Translations under genes and position numbers: made by a program | Shown: one piece after another, positions 27,049-36,097 of the stretch | Layout: each line of letters starts with the position of its first letter | Numbering within the stretch: position 1 is the first letter of the stretch | Origin: Lentisphaeraceae bacterium | GTDB lineage: Bacteria; Verrucomicrobiota; Lentisphaeria; Lentisphaerales; Lentisphaeraceae | NCBI GenBank assembly: GCA_021232515.1 | Contig: JAJPOQ010000137.1 | Span: forward strand, 1-49,054 | DNA length: 49,054 nucleotides | Direction: 5' to 3' | The notes under the pieces: generated by a model | Databases searched by the model: none | What the model saw: the letters and a program-made list of their open reading frames with translations, nothing else | Told to the model about the DNA's origin: nothing

Positions 27049-28290
27049 ATGAACAGAAGAGACTTTATAAGCGGACTTAGTGTTATGGGAGCTAGTATGC
27101 CCTTCCTTTCAGCAGGTGATTCTGTTGTTAGCGGTAACATCCAAGCGAGAGCAAAATCGGTGATCTACATATTCTTACCTGGTGGTTTTAGCCAGTACGA
27201 CAGTTTTGATATTGAGAAAAACAAAGACACTCTTGGGAAAGCAGTACCAAACAAATCAAATGTCGATGGCATACGAGTGAGTCAGTATTTTCCTAATATG
27301 GCAAAACAAATGGATAAAGTCGCCGTTCTTTCTGCCATGAAAACAAACCAAGGAGCTCATCCAGCCGGCATTTATAAAGCTTTCACTGGCTATAATCCAC
27401 GTTCATCAATTACTCACCCTGAAGTTGGAGCTTGGATCAGCCGTTATAAAAGTACAAAAGAAGATACTCTTCCTAACTTTGTTGCCATAAGTTCAAACAG
27501 AAGTGGTACGTCAGGCTTCTTACCTGGCATGTACTCTGCCCTACCAGTCAATGATCCTAGTAAAGGCATAAGATATAGTTCTCGCCAGAATGGTGTAGAC
27601 CCAGAAAAGTTTAATAGACGCATGAAGTTACTTTCAGAGTTCAATGATAAGTTTCAACGCCACTATGGAACAGATGAATCGAAAGCTTATATGGATGTCT
27701 ACAAAAGCTCGACCAAGTTTATGAAGAGTAAAGATATAGAAGCTTTTGACCTTAAGAAGGAAAATCAAAATATCTCCAAGCTTTACTCAAGGGATAAGTT
27801 CAGTCAAGGTTGTTTACTGGCTGGTCGCCTAGTTGAAAAAGGCGTGCGTTTTACAAAAGTAGAGCTCGGCGGTTGGGACTACCATAAAGCTATATATACA
27901 GACTTCCCCGGGAAAGCTGCAATTCTAGACAAAGGCCTTAGTTCCTTACTCAAGCACTTGACTCAAAAAGGTCTTTTAGACTCGACCTTAGTTGTAGTTG
28001 GTACAGAGTTTGGTCGTTCTCCAAGTATAAATGCCAATCAGGGTCGTGACCATCACCCCAAAGGTTTCACATGTCTACTAGCTGGAGCTGGAGTCAAAGC
28101 TGGAGAGATACATGGCAAGACAGCTAAAGATGGCAAAGACATCATTGATGGTGCTATAGATGTTACAGACTTCAACGCCACTATTGCTTGGGCTATGGGA
28201 GTAAATCCAGATAAAGAGATGATGTCCCCCAACGGCCGCCCATTTACTATTGCCAATAAAGGTAAAGTTCGTTCGGAGCTGTTTAGTTAG
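27049..28290 (+). CDS. Tat-exported DUF1501 protein (cassette 4)
   Basis: This 413-residue protein has a twin-arginine start (MNRRDFISGLSVMGAS). It matches DUF1501, a branch of the alkaline phosphatase/sulfatase superfamily: VIYIFLPGGFSQYDSFDI, HPAGIYKAFTGYNPR, the KVELGGWDYH block, VVVGTEFGRSPSIN, and the hallmark GRDHHPKGFTCLLAGAGVKAG. The Asp/His residues in these blocks correspond to metal-binding positions in the superfamily, but no substrate is known for DUF1501. It sits 4 bases after the DUF1549-DUF1553 gene, so the pair is co-expressed. The 3' flank is the degraded region at 28336-28815. Confidence 0.88.
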   Translation: MNRRDFISGLSVMGASMPFLSAGDSVVSGNIQARAKSVIYIFLPGGFSQYDSFDIEKNKDTLGKAVPNKSNVDGIRVSQYFPNMAKQMDKVAVLSAMKTNQGAHPAGIYKAFTGYNPRSSITHPEVGAWISRYKSTKEDTLPNFVAISSNRSGTSGFLPGMYSALPVNDPSKGIRYSSRQNGVDPEKFNRRMKLLSEFNDKFQRHYGTDESKAYMDVYKSSTKFMKSKDIEAFDLKKENQNISKLYSRDKFSQGCLLAGRLVEKGVRFTKVELGGWDYHKAIYTDFPGKAAILDKGLSSLLKHLTQKGLLDSTLVVVGTEFGRSPSINANQGRDHHPKGFTCLLAGAGVKAGEIHGKTAKDGKDIIDGAIDVTDFNATIAWAMGVNPDKEMMSPNGRPFTIANKGKVRSELFS

Positions 28291-28335
28291 AATCTAGTCA
28301 AAACAAACTACATTTTCATGCATGGGTAAGTCTAT

Positions 28336-28453
28336 TTACTTAGCGCCATGCTCTTTAAGAGCTTTGACCACATTGCTATATTTTAGACGTTTCGCTAAAT
28401 CTAAAGGAGTCTCGCCGTCTTTATCTTTGATGCTTAAATCACATCCAAGACTT
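28336..28453 (-). pseudogene. 3' fragment of ankyrin gene (copy of 37651-37765)
   Basis: On the minus strand this encodes the last 38 or so residues of the ankyrin protein at 37648-39099: SLGCDLSIKDKDGETPLDL through KALKEHGAK, then a stop. About 5 bases differ in about 115, so identity is near 96%. The fragment ends abruptly at AAGACTT (28447-28453), which is shared with the adjoining cytochrome gene fragment. There is no start codon or 5' part, so it is a truncated duplicate. Confidence 0.88.
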
Positions 28454-28815
28454 AGGCAAAGAAGATGACCTTTTAAAATGTTTAATCATGCGGGACTTTT
28501 GCGTGATAAAGAGCATGGCAAGCAAGGTGATACTTCAGGGGAAATAGTTCTAAGTGGAAATCCAAATCTTGATAGGCCTGTAACTGATGCTTTAGACATG
28601 GTAAAGAAAGTGAAAAAGTGTTTGTGCACCATGTTTTTCGTTATTGGATGGGGCGTAACGAGACAATCAATGATGCTCCCATATTACAAGACGCACATAA
28701 AGCCTATAAAAATAGCGGTGGTAGTTTAAAAGCATTACTTGTATCAATTCTAACTTCAGATGCATTCTTGTACCGAAAGGTGAGATACCCTAAAACACTA
28801 AGCAAAAAAATAAGC
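28447..28815 (+). pseudogene. Broken, internally deleted DUF1592/1588/1585-class gene fragment
   Basis: The first 21 bases match 20296-20316 of the cassette 2 cytochrome gene exactly (KDLGKED region). The sequence then jumps to a homologue of its 3' end: FNHAGLLRDKEHGKQGDTSG and so on, about 75% identical in DNA to 21290-21640. Small deletions around 28600-28620 shift the frame: the part before reads from 28478, the part after (VHHVFRYWMGRNETINDAP through SDAFLYRKVRYPK) reads in another frame. The parental stop is lost. The haem site and most of the gene are missing, so this is a remnant of a lost cassette member or of a paralogue elsewhere. Confidence 0.87.
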
Positions 28816-28837
28816 CTCCAACTCCTAAGAATTGAAG

Positions 28838-28932
28838 TCTTATCGTATGTATGGTTTTTAGTGGGTGATGTTTATTATACATACACACACCACATGTAAG
28901 GGTGACGAAGGCAACTTTATCACCTTTTTTTT
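28838..28932 (+). ncRNA. Candidate CA-linker/terminator element (copy C)
   Basis: The segment 28873-28898 matches 17575-17600 at 23 of 26 bases, including ACATACACACACC at 28879-28891. It is followed by a terminator: GGTGA/TCACC with an inner AAG/CTT and a GCAA loop (28901-28924), then eight Ts. An upstream GTATGTAT (28845-28852) can pair with ATACATAC (28877-28884), which could mask the linker. No intact plus-strand gene leads into it, only the pseudogene. Confidence 0.45.
28901..28932 (+). terminator. Intrinsic terminator
   Basis: An interrupted stem (5 bp, internal mismatch, 3 bp) with a GCAA loop is followed by TTTTTTTT. It lies 10 bases before the end of the convergent kinase gene and may partly serve both strands. 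Confidence 0.7.
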
Positions 28933-28942
28933 AGGAGTGAAG

Positions 28943-30991
28943 CTACTCCCACTCTACTTCAAAATGCTCTTCAAAGTAAGAAACCATATCTTTATGAACT
29001 AAATCCCTAGTTAAGTAGATTTTCTTGGTAGTTTCAGGGTAGATTTTTTGAGCATCGAAAACAAACTTCATTCCTCGAAGATCCAAGGAATCAAGTTTAT
29101 AACCAGTTAATGCTCTAGCTAAGATATTTTTTGTAGAGTTGATCTTCATATGCTTTAAGTTGAGTGCGCCAAATACAGGCACATGTGTCTTGGCTTTAGG
29201 AAGAGAAATAGTATAAAATCGAAAAGGACCATTTAGACTTAATGAAGCCGTTTTCTCATCGTAAGTAACTTCACTTTCTCCCCATGAGTCACTTTTAGAA
29301 CACATGATAGCCTTCGCTATCTGGAAATGTTCTTGTTTATTCTGGCGGAAATCGGCATCGTATAGTAAAAAACGCCCAAGATTTAAAATCATATGACCAT
29401 CGATGTCTTTGATTAAATTCACAACTAAGTCTACAGGGGCAGGCTTTCCATCGCTTTTAAAATCGCCCATTTTCACTAAAGCGATATCAAGGTAAGTATG
29501 GTTAGCATGTGTTTCTACCCCTACTCCTTTATGCAACTCTTCATAACAAAGATCAAACTCTTGACGAACAAAGTGCAACATGGCTTTAAATTGATAGAGA
29601 AATGGATTGGATTTATTTGCCTCAGTCACCCTTAACAAAGAACTATAGATCTCATCTACATGATGCTTGGTGTCTATATGTATGTATTCTCTGTACTTTC
29701 TCTCTAAATCTTGAACTACACCATCAGGACTATGAGACAGACTGAGATCAGCTAATTCCTTTTCTTTAAAATACATACTTAAATTTTCTTGAGCTTCATT
29801 TGCAGAACTTTCAGCTAAGTGACGCAACTCAGTTTCACGCTTAATTGAGCTATTTAAGCTAATGACAAATAACAGGACTCCAGTTACCAAGCATAAGATG
29901 AATACTAGAGAAACTAAAACTAAAGACTTATTTCGATTGTAAAACAGAGCAAGCTCTTTAAGTAATCCGGCGTTTTCAGCAGAAGTTGAGTATCCTTCCA
30001 TGTGTTTCTGTACATCAGCCGCAAGCTCCCTAACACTGACGTACCGTTCAGATATATCTGTTTTCATAGCTTTTATGACGACTGCATTTAAACTGTCTGG
30101 TATATCGCGATCTGGACACCTTTTTACTGGTGGCAAGACTTCTCCATTTAATGTTTTTTCAAGTATATTCTCTAACTCACCATCTGACGGTCTTTCTAAT
30201 GTAAGTATGGTGTACAGCAAGGCTCCCAAAGAATATATATCAGTCGCAAATCCTCGTTCAGTTTGTTTGGATATCTGTTCGGGAGCCATATATCCAGGAG
30301 TCCCCTTTATCTCAGCATGTAGAGTTTTATTAAGAAGGAATTCTTGATCTAACAGTACTTCTTTAGATTCTTTTTCACCGACATAGCGACTCAAACCCCA
30401 ATCACATAGTAGAACCTCACCAAAGTCACCGACCTGTATATTTTCTGGCTTTATATCTAAGTGTAAAATATCGCAAGAGTGACTATACGAAACGGCGTCA
30501 CAAACTTTCAGAAAAATCGTAATTAGGTCTCTTAGACTGTACTCAGACTTATAAGATGGTTTATTTACCTTCAACTGTTTTAGTATTTGCTGAAGAGAAT
30601 CTCCCGGTTTTAACTCCATTGTGAAAAAAGGTTGATCCTTTTCATCAAAACCTATTTCATGGATGCGAATGATATTTGGATGTTGAAGAGAAGCTGTTAA
30701 TCGAGCCTCATTTATAAAAGCTGAGACATACTCCGGAGGCAAGTCTTTATTCAAGCTTGCGAAAGCAACGTCTCTATTTGTTTTATTATCAAAAGCTCGA
30801 TAGATCGTTTTCATACCTCCCGAAGCAATCTTAGTCAACTCGCTGTATCGTCCTCCAGGGAATTCATACTTTTTATAGTGGTTTAAGCACTCTTTATTTC
30901 GTATATCTTCTCCAAGATCGTAAAGGTCTAAGCTTCGATAATCCATATCATCTTGACTGATATTCACCAGAGAATCTTGATCATTTTTCAT
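28943..30991 (-). CDS. Membrane Ser/Thr protein kinase with atypical ATP-site residues
   Basis: This 682-residue protein has a cytoplasmic Hanks-type kinase domain at about 48-335, one membrane helix at about 355-378 (LVLVSLVFILCLVTGVLLFV) and an extracytoplasmic part of about 300 residues of unknown fold. Conserved motifs are the catalytic loop HLDIKPEN (177-184), DWG in place of DFG (197-199), GTPGYMAPEQ and DIYSLGALLYTILT. The glycine loop reads IASGGMKTIY. At the VAxK position the sequence is VAFAS (75-79), so the usual ATP-anchoring lysine is absent. The overlapping upstream ECF sigma gene suggests that this kinase controls the sigma factor, as in planctomycete ECF-kinase pairs. The near-C-terminal LDLRGMKF region looks leucine-rich. 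Confidence 0.88.
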   Translation of the reverse strand: MKNDQDSLVNISQDDMDYRSLDLYDLGEDIRNKECLNHYKKYEFPGGRYSELTKIASGGMKTIYRAFDNKTNRDVAFASLNKDLPPEYVSAFINEARLTASLQHPNIIRIHEIGFDEKDQPFFTMELKPGDSLQQILKQLKVNKPSYKSEYSLRDLITIFLKVCDAVSYSHSCDILHLDIKPENIQVGDFGEVLLCDWGLSRYVGEKESKEVLLDQEFLLNKTLHAEIKGTPGYMAPEQISKQTERGFATDIYSLGALLYTILTLERPSDGELENILEKTLNGEVLPPVKRCPDRDIPDSLNAVVIKAMKTDISERYVSVRELAADVQKHMEGYSTSAENAGLLKELALFYNRNKSLVLVSLVFILCLVTGVLLFVISLNSSIKRETELRHLAESSANEAQENLSMYFKEKELADLSLSHSPDGVVQDLERKYREYIHIDTKHHVDEIYSSLLRVTEANKSNPFLYQFKAMLHFVRQEFDLCYEELHKGVGVETHANHTYLDIALVKMGDFKSDGKPAPVDLVVNLIKDIDGHMILNLGRFLLYDADFRQNKQEHFQIAKAIMCSKSDSWGESEVTYDEKTASLSLNGPFRFYTISLPKAKTHVPVFGALNLKHMKINSTKNILARALTGYKLDSLDLRGMKFVFDAQKIYPETTKKIYLTRDLVHKDMVSYFEEHFEVEWE

Positions 30992-31581
30992 TTTGAAGGA
31001 AACTCCAAAAGAGCTCTCAAGCTTTGTATTTCCCGTTGAAACTTAGCCTTAACTCTTGTTCTTGTGACGTATACAGTATTTTCTTTGATTCCTAGCTTAT
31101 CAGCTATATCTCTTGCAGAAAGTCCATCTAAAGTGAAAGAAAAAACCGCCATGGCATTTTGATCAAAGTGTTCTTCAAGTTTCTTTTTGGTTATAGCAAT
31201 AATGTAAGCTTTCCATTCACTTTCTATCAGTTGATCCACATCTGCAGCATTGGTTTCCTCTGATATCGCAAGTCCATCAATTTCTAATTTGCGGTTTTTT
31301 CGTTTATAGAATCGAAAAACGTCATGACGAATGATCACGCTTAACCAACCTCGAAAATTTGACTTCTCTCGGTCCATATCAAACTTTGATAAGTCTTTCC
31401 AAAGTTTAACTAACAAGTTCTGTTCAATATCTTTAGAGTCCTCTGTATTTACCCCAAGCCTTGCCAAAACGATCTGGATAAAGTTTCGGTAGTAGTGAAC
31501 AAACTCTTCAAAAGCTGCGTGATTATCCGGGTTTGATGCACGTAGTAAAAGAGATTTACGAGTATTCCAGTTTTCGTTCAT
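30988..31581 (-). CDS. ECF RNA polymerase sigma factor (kinase-linked)
   Basis: This protein of about 197 residues has region 2 (GVNTEDSKDIEQNLLVKLWKDLSKFDMD, then FRGWLSVIIRHDVFRFYKRKNR) and region 4 (FTLDGLSARDIADKLGIKENTVYVTRTRVKAKFQREI). It overlaps the kinase gene by 4 bases (ATGA), a strong sign that the two act together. The ATG at 31581 is preceded by GTGAG; the frame is open 3 codons further to a GTG at 31590. This is the third ECF sigma factor in the window and the only one without a FecR partner. Confidence 0.88.
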   Translation of the reverse strand: MNENWNTRKSLLLRASNPDNHAAFEEFVHYYRNFIQIVLARLGVNTEDSKDIEQNLLVKLWKDLSKFDMDREKSNFRGWLSVIIRHDVFRFYKRKNRKLEIDGLAISEETNAADVDQLIESEWKAYIIAITKKKLEEHFDQNAMAVFSFTLDGLSARDIADKLGIKENTVYVTRTRVKAKFQREIQSLRALLEFPSK

Positions 31582-31590
31582 AGAGCTCAC

Positions 31591-32139
31591 TAATTAACAT
31601 TGTTAGGGTCATTATAATGAATCGGGGTGATCATTTCTCTCCTGGTGGCGAAGATCCTCAGTTTAACTTTACGTCATCCTTTAAAATAGATGACGTCCTT
31701 CTACTAATATTTTTTACAATAAAGGAGCAATTTACAGAGCTCAGAGGTTTATTTGTGCTTCATAATCAAGAGTTACATATAAAGGCTTTACATGAAGAGT
31801 TTCACATTTCGCAAAATGATTAAAAGTGACTGGCTTGAAGTTGCTAGACGATACTATGGGCGATCTAATAATAGATCCGCTAAACTACCTTAAAGGCAAG
31901 ACTACAGTTTTCCTGATTCCAACTTAGCCTCAAAACTTAATCCAAAGAGCTTATTCTTGGAAAGCGAAGAATTGTGAAATTCACTTCTCTAAAGTAAGAA
32001 ATGAAGCATATGAGACAAGTGGGGTTAATATGCCTACTTTTATGCCTGAAACATCGTAAATCCTAACTTTTTTGAAATTCATGTAAAGAATCTTTGAGTG
32101 GCTTGTCTTCTATAGGCAAAAACAGCTCAAAGGTTAAGT
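31591..32139. other. 549-base region with degraded coding remnants, no intact gene
   Basis: Short open frames lie end to end in shifting frames on the plus strand: 68 codons from 31617 to 31823, MIKSDWLEVARRYYGRS near 31818, and a frame around 31930-32058 containing RAYSWKAKNCEIHFSKV that ends at a TAA near 32058. The composition looks coding, but stops and frame changes break it. I cannot name the source family. The promoter of the gene at 32140 and of the divergent sigma gene must also lie here. Confidence 0.45.
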
Positions 32140-34779
32140 GTGAAAAATAAAAAAAGAAAAGCATTTCCAAGTGTATTCTGGCTAACTTTAATAATATTTT
32201 CTGTAGCGCTATATTTACTTAAAAAGAACTACATCTCTGATGAAGGGCGCCTCAATCAGTCAACTAAAGAAGTAAGCACTTCTCTAACAGATGAGCCTAA
32301 ATTGACTGAACAGCTAAATGATATGAGCTTAACTCAGTTTCATGCAGAGGTCATTGATAAGTTTTGCATTGACTGCCACGACTCAGTCAGTGAAGAAGGC
32401 GGAGTCAATCTAGAGGGTTTGTCACTGAATATCAGCAAAGACATCCAAACTGCCGAGATCTGGGACCATGTTCTTAAGGCAGTTAACTCTGGGGAGATGC
32501 CTCCCAAGAAAAAGAAACAACTACCAAAAGACATCAAACTCAATTTTCTTCAGGAATTAAGTCAGAAGATGGTAGTTGCTAGAAGAGCCCTGAGTGATAG
32601 CAGTGGTGAAGTAACTCTTCGCAGGCTTAATCGTCGAGAATACATAAATTCCCTAGTTAATTTACTCGGAATAGAGCCCCGAAAAGACACCTATTTACTT
32701 CTTCCCAAAGATGAAGATCTCGATGGCTTCGATACAAATGGCAGAAACCTTTACTTCTCAAGTCATCAATTTGAGTTATATCGAAAAATCGCGAAAGAAA
32801 CCTTAGCTGACTTACTCCAACTTTATGGTACAAAAAAGCCGAAGTCTAAAGTCACTCGAGTTGAACTCGAGATAGAAACTATGAAAGACGTCAAAAAGGA
32901 GTTAAGTGCATATCAGTTACAGTACGATAAAGCCGTTGCTTATCTCAAAGGAGAAGAAGACGCACCAAAGCTTTTGGATAAAATGAAAGCTAAGAAAAAC
33001 ATTCACACATATACGCATTTTGCCCCTCATCTCATTGACTATGTTAGTCGTGAAGAAAATGAAACTGGTGCCACCATGCTGGTCTATAAGTTTCATGACC
33101 GTGAAGCAAAAAGTCACACCTTCAAACCAAGAACTGGAGGTAAGTATAAAATTCGCTACAAACTGGCCACTATAAACAATCCTAAGGACGGTTATGTATA
33201 CGCTCAAACTCCCACTGGTTATAAGAAAATAACTGGTACATTAAAGTCGCCTCAGTTACTTAGCATGGAAAAGACTCTAAGACCAAGTAACGAAAAGACC
33301 TACTTTGGGCTCAAGATAAGAAATACACTTAGTCGACCTCAGCGTTGGAATTACTTCATATCAGAGGTTAAGAAAAATGGCATAGGCCCAGCCCCACATC
33401 TTTGGGTCGATTGGGTAGAAGTAGAAGGCCCGATACATGAAAACTGGCCGCCATATAATTTACCAGAAATACTTCTCGAAACAAACTCAGGTGAAGATCA
33501 TTATTCATACGTTAATCGTCTGTTAACATCATTCGCCACAAATGCATTCAGAGGGAAAGCGCCTGATTCAAGATATATAAGCAAACTTGTTGACATCTAT
33601 AAAAGCTTTGGTGGAAGTAAAAAGAAATTCAAAGAAGCCATAGTTGAACCACTCTCAATCATCCTAGCTTCTCCAAGTTTTCTCTATATTTCTGAACCTA
33701 CAAAGGAACAAAAGACGATAGCAGACCATGAGCTTGCAGTACGCCTCGCATATTTCCTTTGGAGCTCTCCTCCTGATCAAGAACTTCTCTCACTTGCAAA
33801 GTCTGAAAAATTGTCAAACCAGAAAATTCTTGCCGCTCAGACAGAACGCTTACTCAATCACCCAAATTCAGATCAATTCATCAGAGGTTTCACTTACCAA
33901 TGGTTGGGCATGCGAGATGTCGACACATTTCAATTCGATGCAAAAGACTTTCCAGAATTTGACGAAGATATACGCCGCCTTGCGAAAGAAGAGATATACA
34001 AGTCTGTCGAGCATATTCTCACTAAGAATAAGTCACTAGATGAATTATTGGTATCCAATTTTGTCGTCGTGAATGACCGATTGGCAGACTATTATAAAAT
34101 ACCAGGAGTACAAGGTGAAGAATTTAGACCTGTAAAGCTCTCCAAAGATAGTCCCCGTGGTGGCTTACTAGGGATGGCTGCGTTACACATCCTTGGATCA
34201 GATGGAAAGGAATCTAACTTAGTTAAACGCGGTGCTTGGGTCATGACGCACATACTAAATGACTCTCCACCACCACCACCTGCAGATGTACCTCAATTAA
34301 GTCGTTTTGAAGGAGAAGGTCCTGTTAATGCCCGAATTCTTCATAAGAAGCACCAGGAAGAACCACAGTGTGCACAGTGTCATGTCAGTATTGACCCAAT
34401 TGGCTATGGACTAGAAAACTTCAATGCTGCTGGAGTCTGGCGTGAAGATGAGCTTCACCATATCAGCACATCCAAGACTTCACGAAAAAAGAAAAAGATC
34501 AATAAAACTGTTTCTTTGAAAATCGATCCTTCTGGGAAATTACCAAGTGGTGAAAACTTTAATTCTTTCCATGAACTTCGTTCCAACTTAGCGAAACATA
34601 AAGATAAGTTTACTAGAGGTTTCATAGAAGCGCTTATTTCATACGGCTTGGCCAGAGACTACAGCTTCGTAGATGAGCAATTTGCTAATGATCTTGAAAA
34701 GATTGCTCAAAAAAACGGCAATACAATTCGCTCATATATCCATCATCTAGTTCAATCCAAAGCATTTAAATACAAGTGA
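32140..34779 (+). CDS. Membrane-anchored DUF1587/1595/1592/1588/1585 cytochrome (cassette 3)
   Basis: This 879-residue protein starts at GTG, with AAAGG 6 bases upstream. An N-terminal membrane helix at about 12-27 (VFWLTLIIFSVALYLL) lacks a clear cleavage site, so it is probably tethered, unlike cassettes 1 and 2. Haem site CIDCH is at 76-80, with the methionine in SGEMPPKKKK. DUF1587 follows (LRRLNRREYINSLVNLLGI), then a long coiled or beta insert (about 230-430), DUF1595/DUF1592 (LAVRLAYFLWSSPPDQELL), and DUF1588 with haem site CAQCH at about 744 in CAQCHVSIDPIGYGLENFNA. DUF1585 at the end is interrupted by a Lys-rich stretch. It is followed after 7 bases by its DUF1552 partner. Confidence 0.89.
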   Translation: MKNKKRKAFPSVFWLTLIIFSVALYLLKKNYISDEGRLNQSTKEVSTSLTDEPKLTEQLNDMSLTQFHAEVIDKFCIDCHDSVSEEGGVNLEGLSLNISKDIQTAEIWDHVLKAVNSGEMPPKKKKQLPKDIKLNFLQELSQKMVVARRALSDSSGEVTLRRLNRREYINSLVNLLGIEPRKDTYLLLPKDEDLDGFDTNGRNLYFSSHQFELYRKIAKETLADLLQLYGTKKPKSKVTRVELEIETMKDVKKELSAYQLQYDKAVAYLKGEEDAPKLLDKMKAKKNIHTYTHFAPHLIDYVSREENETGATMLVYKFHDREAKSHTFKPRTGGKYKIRYKLATINNPKDGYVYAQTPTGYKKITGTLKSPQLLSMEKTLRPSNEKTYFGLKIRNTLSRPQRWNYFISEVKKNGIGPAPHLWVDWVEVEGPIHENWPPYNLPEILLETNSGEDHYSYVNRLLTSFATNAFRGKAPDSRYISKLVDIYKSFGGSKKKFKEAIVEPLSIILASPSFLYISEPTKEQKTIADHELAVRLAYFLWSSPPDQELLSLAKSEKLSNQKILAAQTERLLNHPNSDQFIRGFTYQWLGMRDVDTFQFDAKDFPEFDEDIRRLAKEEIYKSVEHILTKNKSLDELLVSNFVVVNDRLADYYKIPGVQGEEFRPVKLSKDSPRGGLLGMAALHILGSDGKESNLVKRGAWVMTHILNDSPPPPPADVPQLSRFEGEGPVNARILHKKHQEEPQCAQCHVSIDPIGYGLENFNAAGVWREDELHHISTSKTSRKKKKINKTVSLKIDPSGKLPSGENFNSFHELRSNLAKHKDKFTRGFIEALISYGLARDYSFVDEQFANDLEKIAQKNGNTIRSYIHHLVQSKAFKYK

Positions 34780-34786
34780 GGTTCCC

Positions 34787-36082
34787 ATGAATAAATATAC
34801 ACGAAGAGCTTTCCTACGTTGCGGATCTGTAGCCTTAGCATTGCCTTACTTAGAATCATTTGGCTTTAAAAAAGATTACTCAAAAACCACTGAATCTAAA
34901 AATCCAAAAAGACTCATGTTTCTTTCGATGGGATTTGGAGTCACTGGAAGTGACTGGTACCCAGATCAAAAACAAACAGGTGCAAACTACACTTTACCTG
35001 AGAGTTTAAGTCCTTTAAAAGAAGTTAAAAAAGATGTATCAATCTATCAAAATCTATACCATCGCAATTCTAAAGGTGGGCATTGGGGTTCAACGTTTTG
35101 GCTAACTGGAGCAAATCAGTATGGTATGCCTGGTAGAAAGTTTCATAACGAAGTTTCAGTGGATCAAGTTGCTGCAGAAGCATTTGGTAAAGATACAAGA
35201 TTTACCTCCATACAAATGAATGCGAGTACAAGAAACGATGGTCATGGCCCTGGATCTTCAGCTTCTTGGAATAAACTAGGAAAATCTCTGTCTGGTCATA
35301 AAGATCCGCTTGGACTATACCATCAACTATTTTCTGGAGATGGAGTGCCTGTTGAAGTTCGAAAGAAAGCTCTTCAAAATAACCAAAGTGTTTTAGATGC
35401 GGTATTGATAGATGCCAAAACGGTTAAAAGAGGTTTGACCAAAACAGATGTCGAGAAAGTCGATGAGTATTTTGAATCTGTTAGAGAGATTGAAAAACGA
35501 CTGGAAAAAGAAGTTAATTGGATTGATATCCCTAAGAAAAAACCAAGTTCTCCCATAGCTGTACCAAAAGAAGGTTTAGTTGGTATCGATGCGGTAAATA
35601 CAACGCTTGACTTAATGGTCGCGGCGATGCAGGTAGATGCAACACGTGTATTCACTTACATGCTACCAATTGAAACAATCCTTCCACAAATAACAGATGT
35701 AAAAATAAGTCCTCACACCATAAGTCACTTTGGTCCAGGAAAAAGCGAAAGACGAGACATCTCAATATTAAGAGATCAAACTAACATCAAGTTTATTGTT
35801 CGTTTGATTAAGAAACTTAAAGCCTCCAAAGAAGTAGACGGATCATCTCTTTTCGATCACTCCACGGTTGTCTATGGCGGAAACCTTAGTGAAACACATA
35901 GTCTGAAAAATTGCCCTACACTCATTACTGGCAAAGGTGCTGGCTTAAAACTCGGAGAACACTTCGTCATGGAAGAAAAAAGTAAGCTATGTAATCTATG
36001 GCTAAGCATACTTCATGGCATAGGATTACCTCAAAAATCATTTGGCGACTCAACCGGTATATACGAAGAATTATTTAGTTAA
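34787..36082 (+). CDS. Tat-exported DUF1552 protein (cassette 3)
   Basis: This 431-residue protein has a Tat-type start (YTRRAFLRCGSVALALPYLE). DUF1552 blocks seen are LMFLSMGFGVTGSDWYP, the GGHWGSTFWLTGANQYG block, VDQVAAEAFGKDTRFTSI, a helical middle with YFESVREIEKRLEKE, LDLMVAAMQVDATRVFTYM, and SPHTISHFGPG, which is close to the family's HXXSHH motif. The C-terminal block is YGGNLSETHSLKNCPTLITG. It is the downstream member of cassette 3 and is followed after 15 bases by the CA-rich element and terminator at 36098-36136. Confidence 0.88.
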   Translation: MNKYTRRAFLRCGSVALALPYLESFGFKKDYSKTTESKNPKRLMFLSMGFGVTGSDWYPDQKQTGANYTLPESLSPLKEVKKDVSIYQNLYHRNSKGGHWGSTFWLTGANQYGMPGRKFHNEVSVDQVAAEAFGKDTRFTSIQMNASTRNDGHGPGSSASWNKLGKSLSGHKDPLGLYHQLFSGDGVPVEVRKKALQNNQSVLDAVLIDAKTVKRGLTKTDVEKVDEYFESVREIEKRLEKEVNWIDIPKKKPSSPIAVPKEGLVGIDAVNTTLDLMVAAMQVDATRVFTYMLPIETILPQITDVKISPHTISHFGPGKSERRDISILRDQTNIKFIVRLIKKLKASKEVDGSSLFDHSTVVYGGNLSETHSLKNCPTLITGKGAGLKLGEHFVMEEKSKLCNLWLSILHGIGLPQKSFGDSTGIYEELFS

Positions 36083-36097
36083 AAACTCTCCACACAA

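Noticed and set aside
31617..32060. Insertion sequence or transposase remnant
   Set aside because: No DDE or HUH motif, terminal inverted repeat or target duplication is visible, so the source is left unnamed.
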